From Salinibacillus kushneri (GTDB taxonomy: Bacteria; Bacillota; Bacilli; Bacillales; Alkalibacillaceae): a stretch of DNA of 64,000 nt. The stretch is from assembly GCF_900111405.1 (NCBI RefSeq), contig NZ_FOHJ01000003.1, positions 186,001-250,000 on the forward strand. Direction: 5' to 3'. Positions 1 to 8,650 of this stretch are shown here, in pieces. Every line of letters starts with the position of its first letter. Position 1 is the stretch's first letter. The translations under genes were made by a program, and so were the position numbers. Under the pieces are notes generated by a model. That model was not told where the DNA came from. It did no database searches and saw nothing but the letters and a program-made list of their open reading frames with translations.

Positions 1-110
1 AGTATTGTACACACAAAATAGTACGTCAATTTCGGTGCCATTTAGACTGTTAAATAAATCGACTTTATTCCAAAACCTCCCATTTCCTTGATATAATTAT
101 TTAAAAGTTT

Positions 111-190
111 GTTGAACTAACGAAGCAGGATACTTGAATAAAAGCATTGTAAGAAATATTATTATTTGAAATAATTGTATTGAACTAACG
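111..190. repeat. Two copies of a cassette-border motif (TGAACTAACG)
   Basis: The string TTGAACTAACG occurs at about 113-123 and TGAACTAACG again at 181-190, just before the first gene. Related forms recur at 912-924 and 1186-1198, so each small gene at this end is bordered by one. The rest of 1-207 shows no gene. The motif is seen directly; its role as a cassette boundary is inference. Confidence 0.5.
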
Positions 191-207
191 TGTTTGGATA
201 ATGAAAG

Positions 208-798
208 ATGGAAAAATTAAAACAGAGGGAGAACAACAAAGTTTTGCTTACACACAAAGTTGATGAGGAAGTTTATTTAAGGTTATTTAATGAAGATGAT
301 GCGGAGGAATTTTACAATTTAACAATTGATTCAAAACCATATTTAAAAGAGTGGCTTGGTTGGCTTGATTATATAGAGAGTGTTGAAGATTCTGCTAATA
401 ACATAAAGGCTAGACTAAAAGGGTTTGTAGAAAATGGTGGTTATCCAAAGTCATTTGCTATTATTTATAAAGGAAAAATAGCTGGTACAATAGGGTTTAA
501 CGACTTAAACAAAACTAATCGAACTGGTGTTATGGGTTATTGGTTAGGTGAAAAATTCCAAGGAAAAGGTATAATGTCAAAGGCATTTAAAACTGTAATA
601 GAATATGGTTTTACAGAACTTGAGTTAAATCGAATTGAGGTTAGTGTCGCAGTTGAAAACAATAAAAGCAGGGCACTACCTGAACGATTCGGATTCACAA
701 AAGAAGGTGAAATAAGACAAGCAGAATGGCTATATGACCATTATGTTGACCACGTTATTTATGGACTGTTATCTGAAGAATGGAATGGGAAGCATTAG
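208..798 (+). CDS. GNAT N-acetyltransferase, RimJ/RimL-like (YdaF type)
   Basis: A 196-residue GNAT-fold acetyltransferase that would transfer acetyl from acetyl-CoA to an amino group, in the RimJ/RimL ribosomal-protein acetyltransferase class. The N-terminal part has the family pattern of acidic and aromatic residues (NEDDAEEFY, WLGWLDYI). The acetyl-CoA loop region follows as YWLGEKFQGKGIMSKA (about residues 111-126), with the conserved N-R-I-E-V and the late GFTKEGEIRQAEW segment. The usual RxxGxG/A loop is present as Q-G-K-G. The substrate cannot be read from sequence. It stands alone between repeats of the AACTAACG motif and is followed by its own hairpin. The SD before ATG 208 is weak (GAAAG). 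Confidence 0.85.
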   Translation: MEKLKQRENNKVLLTHKVDEEVYLRLFNEDDAEEFYNLTIDSKPYLKEWLGWLDYIESVEDSANNIKARLKGFVENGGYPKSFAIIYKGKIAGTIGFNDLNKTNRTGVMGYWLGEKFQGKGIMSKAFKTVIEYGFTELELNRIEVSVAVENNKSRALPERFGFTKEGEIRQAEWLYDHYVDHVIYGLLSEEWNGKH

Positions 799-804
799 TT
801 CGAT

Positions 805-866
805 GTTAAACTAAAAGGGTGCAATAGTTGAACAAGGCGATCAACAAATTGATCGTCTTTATTTTA
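805..866 (+). terminator. Cassette-end inverted repeat plus terminator-like hairpin
   Basis: GTTAAACTA (805-813) faces TAGTTGAAC (825-833) as an imperfect inverted repeat. A second hairpin follows directly, GGCGATCAA (836-844) with TTGATCGTC (849-857), then a T-rich tract. The second part looks like a rho-independent terminator for the acetyltransferase gene. Confidence 0.6.
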
Positions 867-911
867 TCCGATAAATAATTGGAATATTATGTTGACATTA
901 GTTTAGGAGAT

Positions 912-930
912 ATTGAGCTAACGAGAAGGG
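912..930. repeat. Cassette-border motif copy (TTGAGCTAACG)
   Basis: TTGAGCTAACGAGAAGGG lies just upstream of the second small gene and differs by one base from the copies at 113 and 180. Confidence 0.45.
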
Positions 931-964
931 ATTGTTTAAATATTTAAAAAGGGGAGGAGAAAGT

Positions 965-1168
965 TTGCCAAGGCTTTTAAGAATAATGTTATTTTGGACG
1001 CTTGTAATTCCAATCATCATTACTATCCTTCGTATTATTACAGATTATATTTTGGGCAAGGACATTGAACTGCTATCGTACTTACCAGTTTTCTTAGGCA
1101 TATCTGCTGCGGGATTGATTTTTGCTGGACCATTAAATTATTTTATATCAAAATCCAAAGAAAATTAA
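965..1168 (+). CDS. Small hydrophobic membrane protein
   Basis: A 67-residue protein with two likely membrane segments, roughly residues 6-26 (LFWTLVIPIIITIL) and 38-58 (YLPVFLGISAAGLIFAGPL), and a short charged tail. I do not recognise a family. I chose TTG 965 because GGGGAGGAGA at 951-960 sits at ideal distance; an in-frame start at 932 would have no SD. It sits between two copies of the border motif and ends before a strong hairpin, so it resembles a single-gene cassette. Confidence 0.6.
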   Translation: MPRLLRIMLFWTLVIPIIITILRIITDYILGKDIELLSYLPVFLGISAAGLIFAGPLNYFISKSKEN

Positions 1169-1185
1169 ATTTATTTAATAACACT

Positions 1186-1252
1186 GTTCCACTAACGGGT
1201 GGCTTTAATTTAAAAAGGATCGTCTTATGATTTAAGACGATCCTCATTTTCT
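1186..1252 (+). terminator. Border motif followed by strong hairpin terminator
   Basis: TTCCACTAACGGGTGG at about 1187-1202 is another variant of the border motif. It is followed by a perfect 11-bp stem, GGATCGTCTTA (1217-1227) with TAAGACGATCC (1233-1243), and CATTTTC. Confidence 0.7.
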
Positions 1253-1338
1253 ATGATGACATTTAGTGTGTCATTTATATGGGTTTTTAAAAATGTACCT
1301 CAAAACGGAACCCTTTAGCTTGTCATCTCCCGTTTTCT

Positions 1339-3369
1339 TTAAGCCTGTAAGGGTTGCCCAGGTCCATGTTTTGGCATGTCATCTTCCCGACGTGATTGAA
1401 TAAACCAAACCACTCCAATTAGAACAAAACCTAAGATATCGACATAGTGATTAGGTGAAATCAGCATGAGACCGGCTGCAACTAAAATCAGGCGTTCCCA
1501 GACAAAAGCTTTGCGTTTGAAGTACCCCATTACCGAACTGCTTACGCCGATCATACCTATAAGGGCTGTAATGACAGCTATAATCAGTTCAATCGTTGTG
1601 AAGTCACCAGATTGAACTAAGATAGGGTTAAAGACAAAGATATAAGGAATAATAAAGGCTGCTATGGCCAGTCGTACCGCTGTTGTTCCAGCCTTAAATG
1701 GATTAGCTCGTGCAATACCCGCACCTGCATAGGCTGCAAGACAAACAGGTGGTGTAATATCAGCCACAATACCGAAATAGAACACAAATAAGTGGGCTGA
1801 TAACATGTCAACGCCGAATCCGTTAATTAATGCAGGAGCAGCTACAGTTGCTGTAACAACATAATTTGCCGTTGTAGGCAGACCCATACCTAAAATGATA
1901 CAAGCAATCATGGTAAATAATAGTGCTAATGGCAGGATACCTTGTGATAAAGCGATAATACCAGAAGCAATTTTACTTCCTAATCCTGTCATTCCAACAA
2001 CACCTGCAATGATTCCAGCTGTACCTACAGCTGCAATAACAGGAAGTGCGACACGAGTACCTTGTTCAAGAACGAAAATGATTTTTTTGAAAGACATGCG
2101 CGTGTCTTTTCGTACAAAGCTGGCTAGGAATGCAACTAAAATCCCCATTAATGCTGCTCTTTGTGGTGTGTAACCGGCAAAGAGTGTACCGATAATAGCA
2201 ACTAACGGTAATAGCATGTATCCTTTTGTTACAAGCAGTTTTTTAGCGTTTGGAAGCTGATCCTTAGGCATTCCAATGATTCCCTGCTTTTTCGCCTCAA
2301 AGTGTGTCCCCATAAAAATTCCGGAGAAATAGAGCAAGGAAGGGATTAACGCTGCTAACATAATGGTTGCGTAATCCGTACCCGTATATTCAATCATAAT
2401 AAAGGCTGCTGCACCCATAATGGGAGGCATTAGCTGTCCACCTGTTGATGCCGATGCTTCAGCGGCTGCAGCAAATTCCGGTTTGAATCTAGCTTTTTTC
2501 ATCATTGGAATTGTAAATGATCCTGATGCAACGGTGTTCGCAATAGAACTACCTGAAACCATCCCCTGCATAGCACTAGCGGCGACGGCTGCTTTAGCGG
2601 TACCACCAGTAAAACGTCCTGTAAGGGCATAAGCGATATCGTTAAAGAATTGTCCTATTCCTGTATGGACTAATAAAACGCCAAATAATAGAAAGAGGAA
2701 GATAAATTTAGCGGATACTTGTACAGGAATACCAAATACTGCATTTTCTCTGAACCATAAATCCGTAAATACTTTTTCAAAAGAAAAGCCAGCGTGTGAA
2801 AGCATATTGGCAGGAATTATATTTCCAAAGAGTGCGTATAGAATGGTAACAGAAGCAACAATAACGATAGGCAGACCTACACACCTTCTCGTTGCTTCTA
2901 ATAAAAGGAGTACCCCTAAAACGGAAACAATAATATCCAGTGATGAATACCCGTGAACACGGGCATCTAATATGGCATCAAACTGAATAATTTTATAGTA
3001 ACCAACAAATATAGCTGTAAATGCTAAGATGACATCATACCAGGGGATTCCATTTTTATGCAGTCCTTTTTTAACAGGATAGAGTAGAAATATAATCCCC
3101 AGTGCTGTTCCTACGTGAACGGCACCCTGGATTTGCGATTGTAATGTTCCATAATATCCAGTATATAAATGGAATAAGGTTAAATAGACACCTAAGAAAG
3201 TAACAATCCAGGCCCATTTGCCAATGTTTTTCCGGTAGTTACTTTCACGATCATATTTTTCTAATAATTCCTGTTCGGATAATTGTTCACCGTTTTCGTC
3301 AGTGATTTCCGATGTGAAACGCTGGTCTTCTTTGGTGTTGTCTCGATGATTTTTATTGTTGTTCGCCAC
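1339..3369 (-). CDS. TRAP transporter fused permease (4TM/12TM), TAXI type
   Basis: Integral membrane permease of a TRAP transporter in which the small and large subunits are fused in one chain, as is usual for TAXI-type systems. About 676 residues, with a hydrophilic N-terminus of about 55 residues followed by many membrane segments. The conserved TRAP large-subunit pattern is present (SAMQGMVSGSSIANTVASG, STGGQLMPPIMGAAAF, LGMGLPTTANYV). It would use an ion gradient to import an organic solute handed over by the binding protein encoded just upstream (3496-4509). I chose GTG 3369, which has a GGTGG sequence 8 bases before it; the open frame extends to 3450 without supporting SD. Confidence 0.93.
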   Translation of the reverse strand: MANNNKNHRDNTKEDQRFTSEITDENGEQLSEQELLEKYDRESNYRKNIGKWAWIVTFLGVYLTLFHLYTGYYGTLQSQIQGAVHVGTALGIIFLLYPVKKGLHKNGIPWYDVILAFTAIFVGYYKIIQFDAILDARVHGYSSLDIIVSVLGVLLLLEATRRCVGLPIVIVASVTILYALFGNIIPANMLSHAGFSFEKVFTDLWFRENAVFGIPVQVSAKFIFLFLLFGVLLVHTGIGQFFNDIAYALTGRFTGGTAKAAVAASAMQGMVSGSSIANTVASGSFTIPMMKKARFKPEFAAAAEASASTGGQLMPPIMGAAAFIMIEYTGTDYATIMLAALIPSLLYFSGIFMGTHFEAKKQGIIGMPKDQLPNAKKLLVTKGYMLLPLVAIIGTLFAGYTPQRAALMGILVAFLASFVRKDTRMSFKKIIFVLEQGTRVALPVIAAVGTAGIIAGVVGMTGLGSKIASGIIALSQGILPLALLFTMIACIILGMGLPTTANYVVTATVAAPALINGFGVDMLSAHLFVFYFGIVADITPPVCLAAYAGAGIARANPFKAGTTAVRLAIAAFIIPYIFVFNPILVQSGDFTTIELIIAVITALIGMIGVSSSVMGYFKRKAFVWERLILVAAGLMLISPNHYVDILGFVLIGVVWFIQSRREDDMPKHGPGQPLQA

Positions 3370-3495
3370 ACCTTTCACCACCTTTAATAATAGTAACTTG
3401 AATAAAAGGGGGACCGGACACGCTGTGTCAGGTCCCCATAATACATTCATTTTATAATTTTTTTAATTATCTTACAAGTTTCATGGATTGGTAAA

Positions 3496-4509
3496 TTATT
3501 CAGCTAGTTCCTCTATACTATTAATTCCTGTCTCTTCACGGGAAATAATTTGCATAACTTCCGGGTAAATATGACCGATAAATGCAAAGTTTTCAACAGG
3601 CTCACCTTCGAATTCACCTTCACCATTGTAAGCGTCTTGAGCTGGTACGTGTACAGTCATACCTAAGTCCATATCACCTTGACTAATGGTAGCGAGGTTT
3701 TCTACGGAAGCGCCTGTTTCAGTTGCTGTAACATTTACACCATCGATGTTATTGCTCCAGATAGTAGCCATCTCTCCACCTAGTGGATAATAGGTACCTC
3801 CAGAACTACCTGTACCTAGAATAAATTCTTCTTTGCGACTGTCTTCTGTAGCGGTTACTTCAGCTTCCTCTGATTCTACAGTTAATCCTTGCTCTTCGTA
3901 ATATTTTTTAGCACCAGGGTGGATTGGAAGTCCCTGTGATCCATTTAAAGCATTTTCTAGTGTTGTGTGGTCTGATTGAGCGTGGGTGTTTTCATCAGCA
4001 TGTTCAACGGAGATTTTTGCTAGTTGATAAGCTAGTTCATTATCAATCGTATCAGTGTTACCGACTAAAACCGCATATGCAGTAACTGTTTTAACATCCT
4101 CTTCTTGGAAGTCATAAGACCCAGCTGGAATTGTGTATTCTAAATAACCAAGGTTTTCTTCTACATAATCAATCGTTTCATCTGATAGGCTAATTAGTTT
4201 AGCGTCACCAGAGGTTGCCTGAAGATCATCTACACTACCTGCTGGTAAGCCTAATAATCCTAAAGAAACATCAATGTTACCGTCCTGTAATCCATCTTTG
4301 GCATCACCAAATCCTTCTTCATAAGCTGTATAATGTTCGCCTTCTTCTAATCCGGCACCTTCAAGGATAACGTTAGCAGCTGCCTGCGTACCACTACCAG
4401 CAGGTCCAATAGCAATATTGGCATCGCCTCCGCCACCGCTTCCACTATTACATGCTGCAAGTACAAGTGCCATGATAGAAAAGATTACAAGAGTAATAGT
4501 CCTTTTCAT
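3496..4509 (-). CDS. TAXI-family TRAP solute-binding lipoprotein, apparently circularly permuted
   Basis: Extracytoplasmic binding protein for the adjacent TRAP permease. A lipoprotein signal ends at VLAAC (Cys20), followed by a Gly/Ser linker. Both halves of a TAXI protein are present but in swapped order. The second half comes first: IGPAGSGTQAA near residue 33, DGNIDVSLGLLGLPAGSV, IPAGSY, and ending in IHPGAKKYYEEQGL near residue 209. Then the first half: ILGTGSSGGTYYPLGGEMA near 230, TGASVENLATISQGDMDLG, and ending IYPEVMQIISREETGINSIEELAE at the stop. In ordinary TAXI proteins SIEEL(A/K) is followed by GK and the xIGxPGSGT segment, which here sits directly after the signal peptide. Length (337) is normal. 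Ligand unknown. Confidence 0.88.
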   Translation of the reverse strand: MKRTITLVIFSIMALVLAACNSGSGGGGDANIAIGPAGSGTQAAANVILEGAGLEEGEHYTAYEEGFGDAKDGLQDGNIDVSLGLLGLPAGSVDDLQATSGDAKLISLSDETIDYVEENLGYLEYTIPAGSYDFQEEDVKTVTAYAVLVGNTDTIDNELAYQLAKISVEHADENTHAQSDHTTLENALNGSQGLPIHPGAKKYYEEQGLTVESEEAEVTATEDSRKEEFILGTGSSGGTYYPLGGEMATIWSNNIDGVNVTATETGASVENLATISQGDMDLGMTVHVPAQDAYNGEGEFEGEPVENFAFIGHIYPEVMQIISREETGINSIEELAE

Positions 4510-4538
4510 CTAAATTCCCCCTTAAAATATTTATATGA

Positions 4539-4581
4539 TTCTCAATGAAAACTCATCTTAATTGAAAACATTCATTGAGAA
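4539..4581. promoter_or_regulatory. Perfect 11-bp inverted repeat upstream of the TAXI/TRAP genes
   Basis: TTCTCAATGAA (4539-4549) and TTCATTGAGAA (4571-4581) are exact inverted copies with a 21-base spacer, 30-72 bases upstream of the binding-protein start. This could be an operator for a dimeric repressor or a leader hairpin. Nothing else was recognised in the 4510-4790 divergent gap. Confidence 0.45.
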
Positions 4582-4790
4582 CGTTAACAACGAAGAGTAT
4601 GTAAAAAAGTTTACACTATCTCAATACTAATTCATTTTAACACAAAAATCTCATCTGTGCTAAATTTTCTTATTAAAATTAGATTGTAACTTATAAAGAA
4701 CACAAAATCTGTTAAGTCATAATTTCACATTATGCACTACATACTATAAAATAGAGAAGGATGAATGTAAGATAAGAAAGGATGAACAAC

Positions 4791-6203
4791 ATGTCAAAAC
4801 AGCAAATTGGTGTTGTGGGTGCAGGTGTAATGGGAAAAAACCTGGCTTTAAACTTTGAAAGCAAAGGATATTCAGTAGCATTATATGATATATCTGAAGA
4901 AACCATTACTAAGGTACTAGAAGAAAATCAAAATATTAATTTAGAGGGGACAAGTAATCTAGAGCAATTTATTGGAATGCTTGAATTTCCGAGAAAGATA
5001 TTATTAATGGTCCCTGCCGGAGATATTACCGATCAAGCCATTGATTCATTACTGCCTCATTTAGATCCTGGTGATATATTAATGGATGGTGGAAATACAT
5101 ATTTTGAAAACACAATGCGAAGAAATGAATATTTAGCAAGCCGCGGAGTTCACTTTTTGGGAATTGGTGTGTCGGGCGGTTCAGAAGGTGCCCGAAAAGG
5201 TCCATCCCTTATGCCTGGAGGAGATCAGGAAGCGTATAAAAAGGTAGCCCCAATGTTAAAGGATATTGCAGCTAAAGAGGAGGGTGACCCTTGCTGTTCG
5301 TATATTGGGCCAAACGGATCCGGTCATTATGTAAAAATGGTGCATAATGGCATTGAGTATGGGGATATGCAATTAATTTGTGAGGCTTATTTCTTTCTTA
5401 AGCATACTTTACAGTTATCAAATGAAGAGCTTCATGAGATTTTCTCTGAGTGGAATCAAGGTGAATTGGACAGCTATTTGATTGAAATTACGGCTGATAT
5501 TTTTACAAAGATGGATGAAGAAACAGGTAAGCCATTAGTCGATTTAGTATTAGATACCGCTGAACAAAAGGGAACCGGTAAATGGACAAGTCAAAGTGCG
5601 TTAGACCTGGGTGTTTCTCTTCCAACCATTACAGAATCGGTTTTTGCAAGGTTTATGTCAGCGCGCAAGGAAGAGCGTGTAGCTGCAAGTAAAATGCTGC
5701 ATGGTCCTGATATTAAGCAGGATTTAAACCTGGATAAAGAGGAGCTTGTGGAAGCAGTCCGCCAGGCTTTATACATGAGTAAGATTTGTTCTTATGCACA
5801 AGGGTATGATCAATTAAAAGCTGCCTCAGAGGAATATGAATGGAATTTGAATTTTGGAGAAATTGCGATGCTTTGGAGAGAGGGCTGTATTATAAGAGCA
5901 GGCTTCTTACAAAATATTAAGGATGCTTACGACCGGAATCCGCAATTAGATAATCTAGTGCTTGACGCTTATTTTAAAGAAGTTGTTGAGTCCTATCAGT
6001 CATCTTTACGTAAAATTATATCTGTTGCTGTACAGCAGGGGATTCCAGTACCAGGATTTTCAGCAGCCCTTTCCTATTATGATAGTTACCGTACAGAAAC
6101 ACTTCCTGCTAATTTATTGCAGGCACAGCGCGATTATTTTGGTGCACACACTTATAAGCGAATGGATAAAGAAGGTACGTTCCATACAGATTGGCAGAAT
6201 TAA
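4791..6203 (+). CDS. gnd: 6-phosphogluconate dehydrogenase (decarboxylating)
   Basis: Oxidises 6-phosphogluconate to ribulose 5-phosphate and CO2 with NADP+, in the cytosolic pentose phosphate pathway. The Rossmann motif [11 protein letters not shown] is at the N-terminus; the substrate and catalytic region is clear ([45 protein letters not shown]), as is the C-terminal helical domain ([11 protein letters not shown]). About 470 residues, normal for the family. I chose ATG 4791: AGAAAGG is 9 bases before it, while ATG 4782 touches that SD. zwf, the enzyme two steps earlier in the pathway, is 0.7 kb away on the other strand. Confidence 0.97.
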   Translation: MSKQQIGVVGAGVMGKNLALNFESKGYSVALYDISEETITKVLEENQNINLEGTSNLEQFIGMLEFPRKILLMVPAGDITDQAIDSLLPHLDPGDILMDGGNTYFENTMRRNEYLASRGVHFLGIGVSGGSEGARKGPSLMPGGDQEAYKKVAPMLKDIAAKEEGDPCCSYIGPNGSGHYVKMVHNGIEYGDMQLICEAYFFLKHTLQLSNEELHEIFSEWNQGELDSYLIEITADIFTKMDEETGKPLVDLVLDTAEQKGTGKWTSQSALDLGVSLPTITESVFARFMSARKEERVAASKMLHGPDIKQDLNLDKEELVEAVRQALYMSKICSYAQGYDQLKAASEEYEWNLNFGEIAMLWREGCIIRAGFLQNIKDAYDRNPQLDNLVLDAYFKEVVESYQSSLRKIISVAVQQGIPVPGFSAALSYYDSYRTETLPANLLQAQRDYFGAHTYKRMDKEGTFHTDWQN

Positions 6204-6206
6204 AGA

Positions 6207-6243
6207 AAAAGGGGAGATCAGGATGTCCTGACCTCCCCTTTTT
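6207..6243. terminator. Bidirectional terminator between gnd and the cyclase-family gene
   Basis: AAAAAGGGGAG and CTCCCCTTTTT flank an inner TCAGGA/TCCTGA stem, so U-runs follow on both strands. Both converging genes end at it. Confidence 0.9.
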
Positions 6244-6250
6244 CTATATC

Positions 6251-6865
6251 CTATTTTTCAAATAATAATACACGTGCTGGTGATGCATCAATTCCACTTA
6301 CTTTAAGAGGTGATGCCACCATATGGTAAGTATCCGGTTCTACTTCTTTAAAAGTTAAACCTTCAATGACAATAATGTCATTTGAAAATAACGTTTTGTG
6401 AGTGGGATGACCTTCCTGAGAACGTTCAATACCTAAAGAATCAATTCCTACCCCTCGAATTTGCTGGTCAGCTAAATATTTCGCTCCACTTTCTTTTAAA
6501 AAGATAAAATTAAAGTTAAATTCTTCATCGAAAGTATTTTTTGTTTTAAATAAAACGAAATCGTTCTTTTGGATATTTAAATCCTGTAAATCATTTGCTG
6601 TAATGCCGTCCTCAACATGTGTTAAATCAAATACTTTCGCATCGCCGATTAATTTGTCCAATTGAATGGTTTCAAAGGTTTCACCATCATTAATCATATG
6701 GAGAGGTGCATCAATATGAGTACCTGTATGTGCATCTAGTTTAATAGTAGATTCTGTAACATGTCCATTTGTTACGGTGTTGAATTCAGGCTGTTTTTCG
6801 GGTTTGTTTTTGTAAACAGGCATTCCCTTATAAATTGGCAGCGTAATATCATACATTTTACTCAT
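6251..6865 (-). CDS. Cyclase-family metal-dependent hydrolase (kynurenine-formamidase-like)
   Basis: Member of the cyclase/arylformamidase family, which hydrolyses formamides or related amides with bound divalent metal. The family signature is visible: DITLPIYKGMPVY near the start, then the metal-binding HTGTHIDAPLHM at about residues 48-59, later GVGIDSLGIERSQEGHPTH and a C-terminal GIDASPARV. About 204 residues, as expected. No kynurenine-pathway gene is near, so the substrate is uncertain. ATG 6865 is preferred: AAGGAG lies 10 bases upstream, whereas the in-frame TTG 6874 is almost touching it. Confidence 0.85.
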   Translation of the reverse strand: MSKMYDITLPIYKGMPVYKNKPEKQPEFNTVTNGHVTESTIKLDAHTGTHIDAPLHMINDGETFETIQLDKLIGDAKVFDLTHVEDGITANDLQDLNIQKNDFVLFKTKNTFDEEFNFNFIFLKESGAKYLADQQIRGVGIDSLGIERSQEGHPTHKTLFSNDIIVIEGLTFKEVEPDTYHMVASPLKVSGIDASPARVLLFEK

Positions 6866-6938
6866 TATTCTCAATCTCCTTTTATCTTACTTGTCTAGCT
6901 GCATGACCCTTAACAGATGTCATTAAGCTTCGTATTGT

Positions 6939-8426
6939 TTACTCATCGAGAGACCACCAATGGAATCCGTCCTGGGCTAAGAGATGATCTGATTCTTTAG
7001 GGCCCATGGATCCTGCTTCGTAGTTTGGAAACTGTGTAGCCTTTTTCTGCTGCCATGCATTGTCAATTTCATCAACATACTTCCAGGATAATGCAACCTC
7101 ATCCCAATGAGTGAAGTTCGTTGCATCCCCTTTAATCGCATCATGCAATAGCTTTTCATAGGCTTCCGGAGTATTAAGCTTATCGGTAGAATTATGAGCA
7201 TAGTCTAATTTTACCGGCGTTGTTTGTGGACTGTAATCCAGCTTTTCCCCGTTTAAAACAATGGAAATTCCCTCTTCTGGTTGTATATGAATAATTAATA
7301 AGTTCGGATGTACCTCATCGTTAGACTTGTAATATAAATTCATAGGCATGTCTTTAAATTGAATGACAATTTTTGTTGATTTTTCAGCCATTCGTTTACC
7401 TGTTCTGATGTAAAAAGGTACACCTGCCCATCTAAAGTTGTCAATTAGTAATTTCCCAGCTACAAAGGTTTCCGTATTTGATTCAGCGTCAACGTTAGGT
7501 TCACTCCGATATCCAGGAACTTCCTGATTTTTAACTGCTCCGGGACCATATTGACCCCTGACAAAATATTGATCAATCTGATCTCCTGATATAGGGCGTA
7601 ATGCTCGTAACGCTTTTATTTTTTCACTGCGAATTTCATCTGTAGATAAACGGATAGGGGGCTCCATAGCTAAGAGTGCCACCATTTGGAGGATATGGTT
7701 TTGTACCATATCTCTTAAGGCTCCCGACTTATCGTAGTACCCTCCTCGTTCTTCTACCCCTAAGGTTTCACTGGAGGTAATTTGCACATTAGAGATATAC
7801 CGATTGCTCCATAGTGGTTCAAAAATAGCATTAGCAAAACGGATAACTTCAATGTTTTGTACCATTTCTTTACCTAAATAGTGATCAATACGGTAAATCT
7901 CATCTTCTCTAAATGCTTCACGTATCTCATTATTCAGCTTTTTCGCTGAAGGAAGGTCATGACCAAACGGCTTCTCAATCATCAAGCGGTTCCAGCCAGT
8001 TTCATTTGTTAGACCTTCAGATTTTAAGTAAGAGGCAATCGTTCCAAAGAATTGAGGAGCCATAGCTAAGTAAAACATGCGATTTCCTGGAATGGAAAAT
8101 TTGCCTTCTACTTCGGTTATTAGTGAATGTAAATTTTGATAAGATTCTTTACTTGTAACATTTAGAGATATGTAATGGAAATGGGTTAAAAAGTCATCTA
8201 AATCATCGTTGACTTGTATTTTTGATTCTTTTAAAGAGTCTTCTACTTTCTCGCGAAGTGTCTCATGACTCCATTCCCGTCTTGCTGCTCCGATTACTGC
8301 AAAATGTTCCCCTAATTCGCCTTTTGTATATAAATTATAAATGGAAGGAAACAATTTGCGTTTGGCTAAGTCACCTGTTGCGCCAAATATTACAATTGTA
8401 CATGACGTTTGATTCTTGCTTGTCAA
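6939..8426 (-). CDS. zwf: Glucose-6-phosphate 1-dehydrogenase
   Basis: Oxidises glucose 6-phosphate to 6-phosphogluconolactone with NADP+, the entry step of the oxidative pentose phosphate pathway. The N-terminal motif IVIFGATGDLAKRKLFPSIY binds the nucleotide. RIDHYLGKEMVQN is the catalytic/substrate signature, with IEKPFGHDL before it. About 495 residues, normal. An SD-like AAGGTGAGG lies 6 bases before TTG 8426, so this start fits better than ATG 8444, which overlaps it. Its pathway partner gnd is nearby on the opposite strand with a cyclase-family gene between. Confidence 0.96.
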   Translation of the reverse strand: MTSKNQTSCTIVIFGATGDLAKRKLFPSIYNLYTKGELGEHFAVIGAARREWSHETLREKVEDSLKESKIQVNDDLDDFLTHFHYISLNVTSKESYQNLHSLITEVEGKFSIPGNRMFYLAMAPQFFGTIASYLKSEGLTNETGWNRLMIEKPFGHDLPSAKKLNNEIREAFREDEIYRIDHYLGKEMVQNIEVIRFANAIFEPLWSNRYISNVQITSSETLGVEERGGYYDKSGALRDMVQNHILQMVALLAMEPPIRLSTDEIRSEKIKALRALRPISGDQIDQYFVRGQYGPGAVKNQEVPGYRSEPNVDAESNTETFVAGKLLIDNFRWAGVPFYIRTGKRMAEKSTKIVIQFKDMPMNLYYKSNDEVHPNLLIIHIQPEEGISIVLNGEKLDYSPQTTPVKLDYAHNSTDKLNTPEAYEKLLHDAIKGDATNFTHWDEVALSWKYVDEIDNAWQQKKATQFPNYEAGSMGPKESDHLLAQDGFHWWSLDE

Positions 8427-8650
8427 TGTTATCCTCACCTTCATATATCTGTACTTTTTTCTCTTCTTAGCATAGCCAGATACGATTGTTTTAAATGAAT
8501 TCCTTCAAAAAGTATAAAACTTTTAGTACGTGATATCAATTTTTTTACGTTATCCAATAGGATTAAAGATAAATGTAAGCTCATTGCAACCTTTTCTCAC
8601 TGGAAGACGTATAGTAGTGGAAGACAAAAATGTGCAAAGGAGTGAATGTT

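Noticed and set aside
1895-2173. Antisense frames inside the TRAP permease gene (also 2420-2632)
   Set aside because: Low-complexity shadow translations of the permease on the other strand, without SD.
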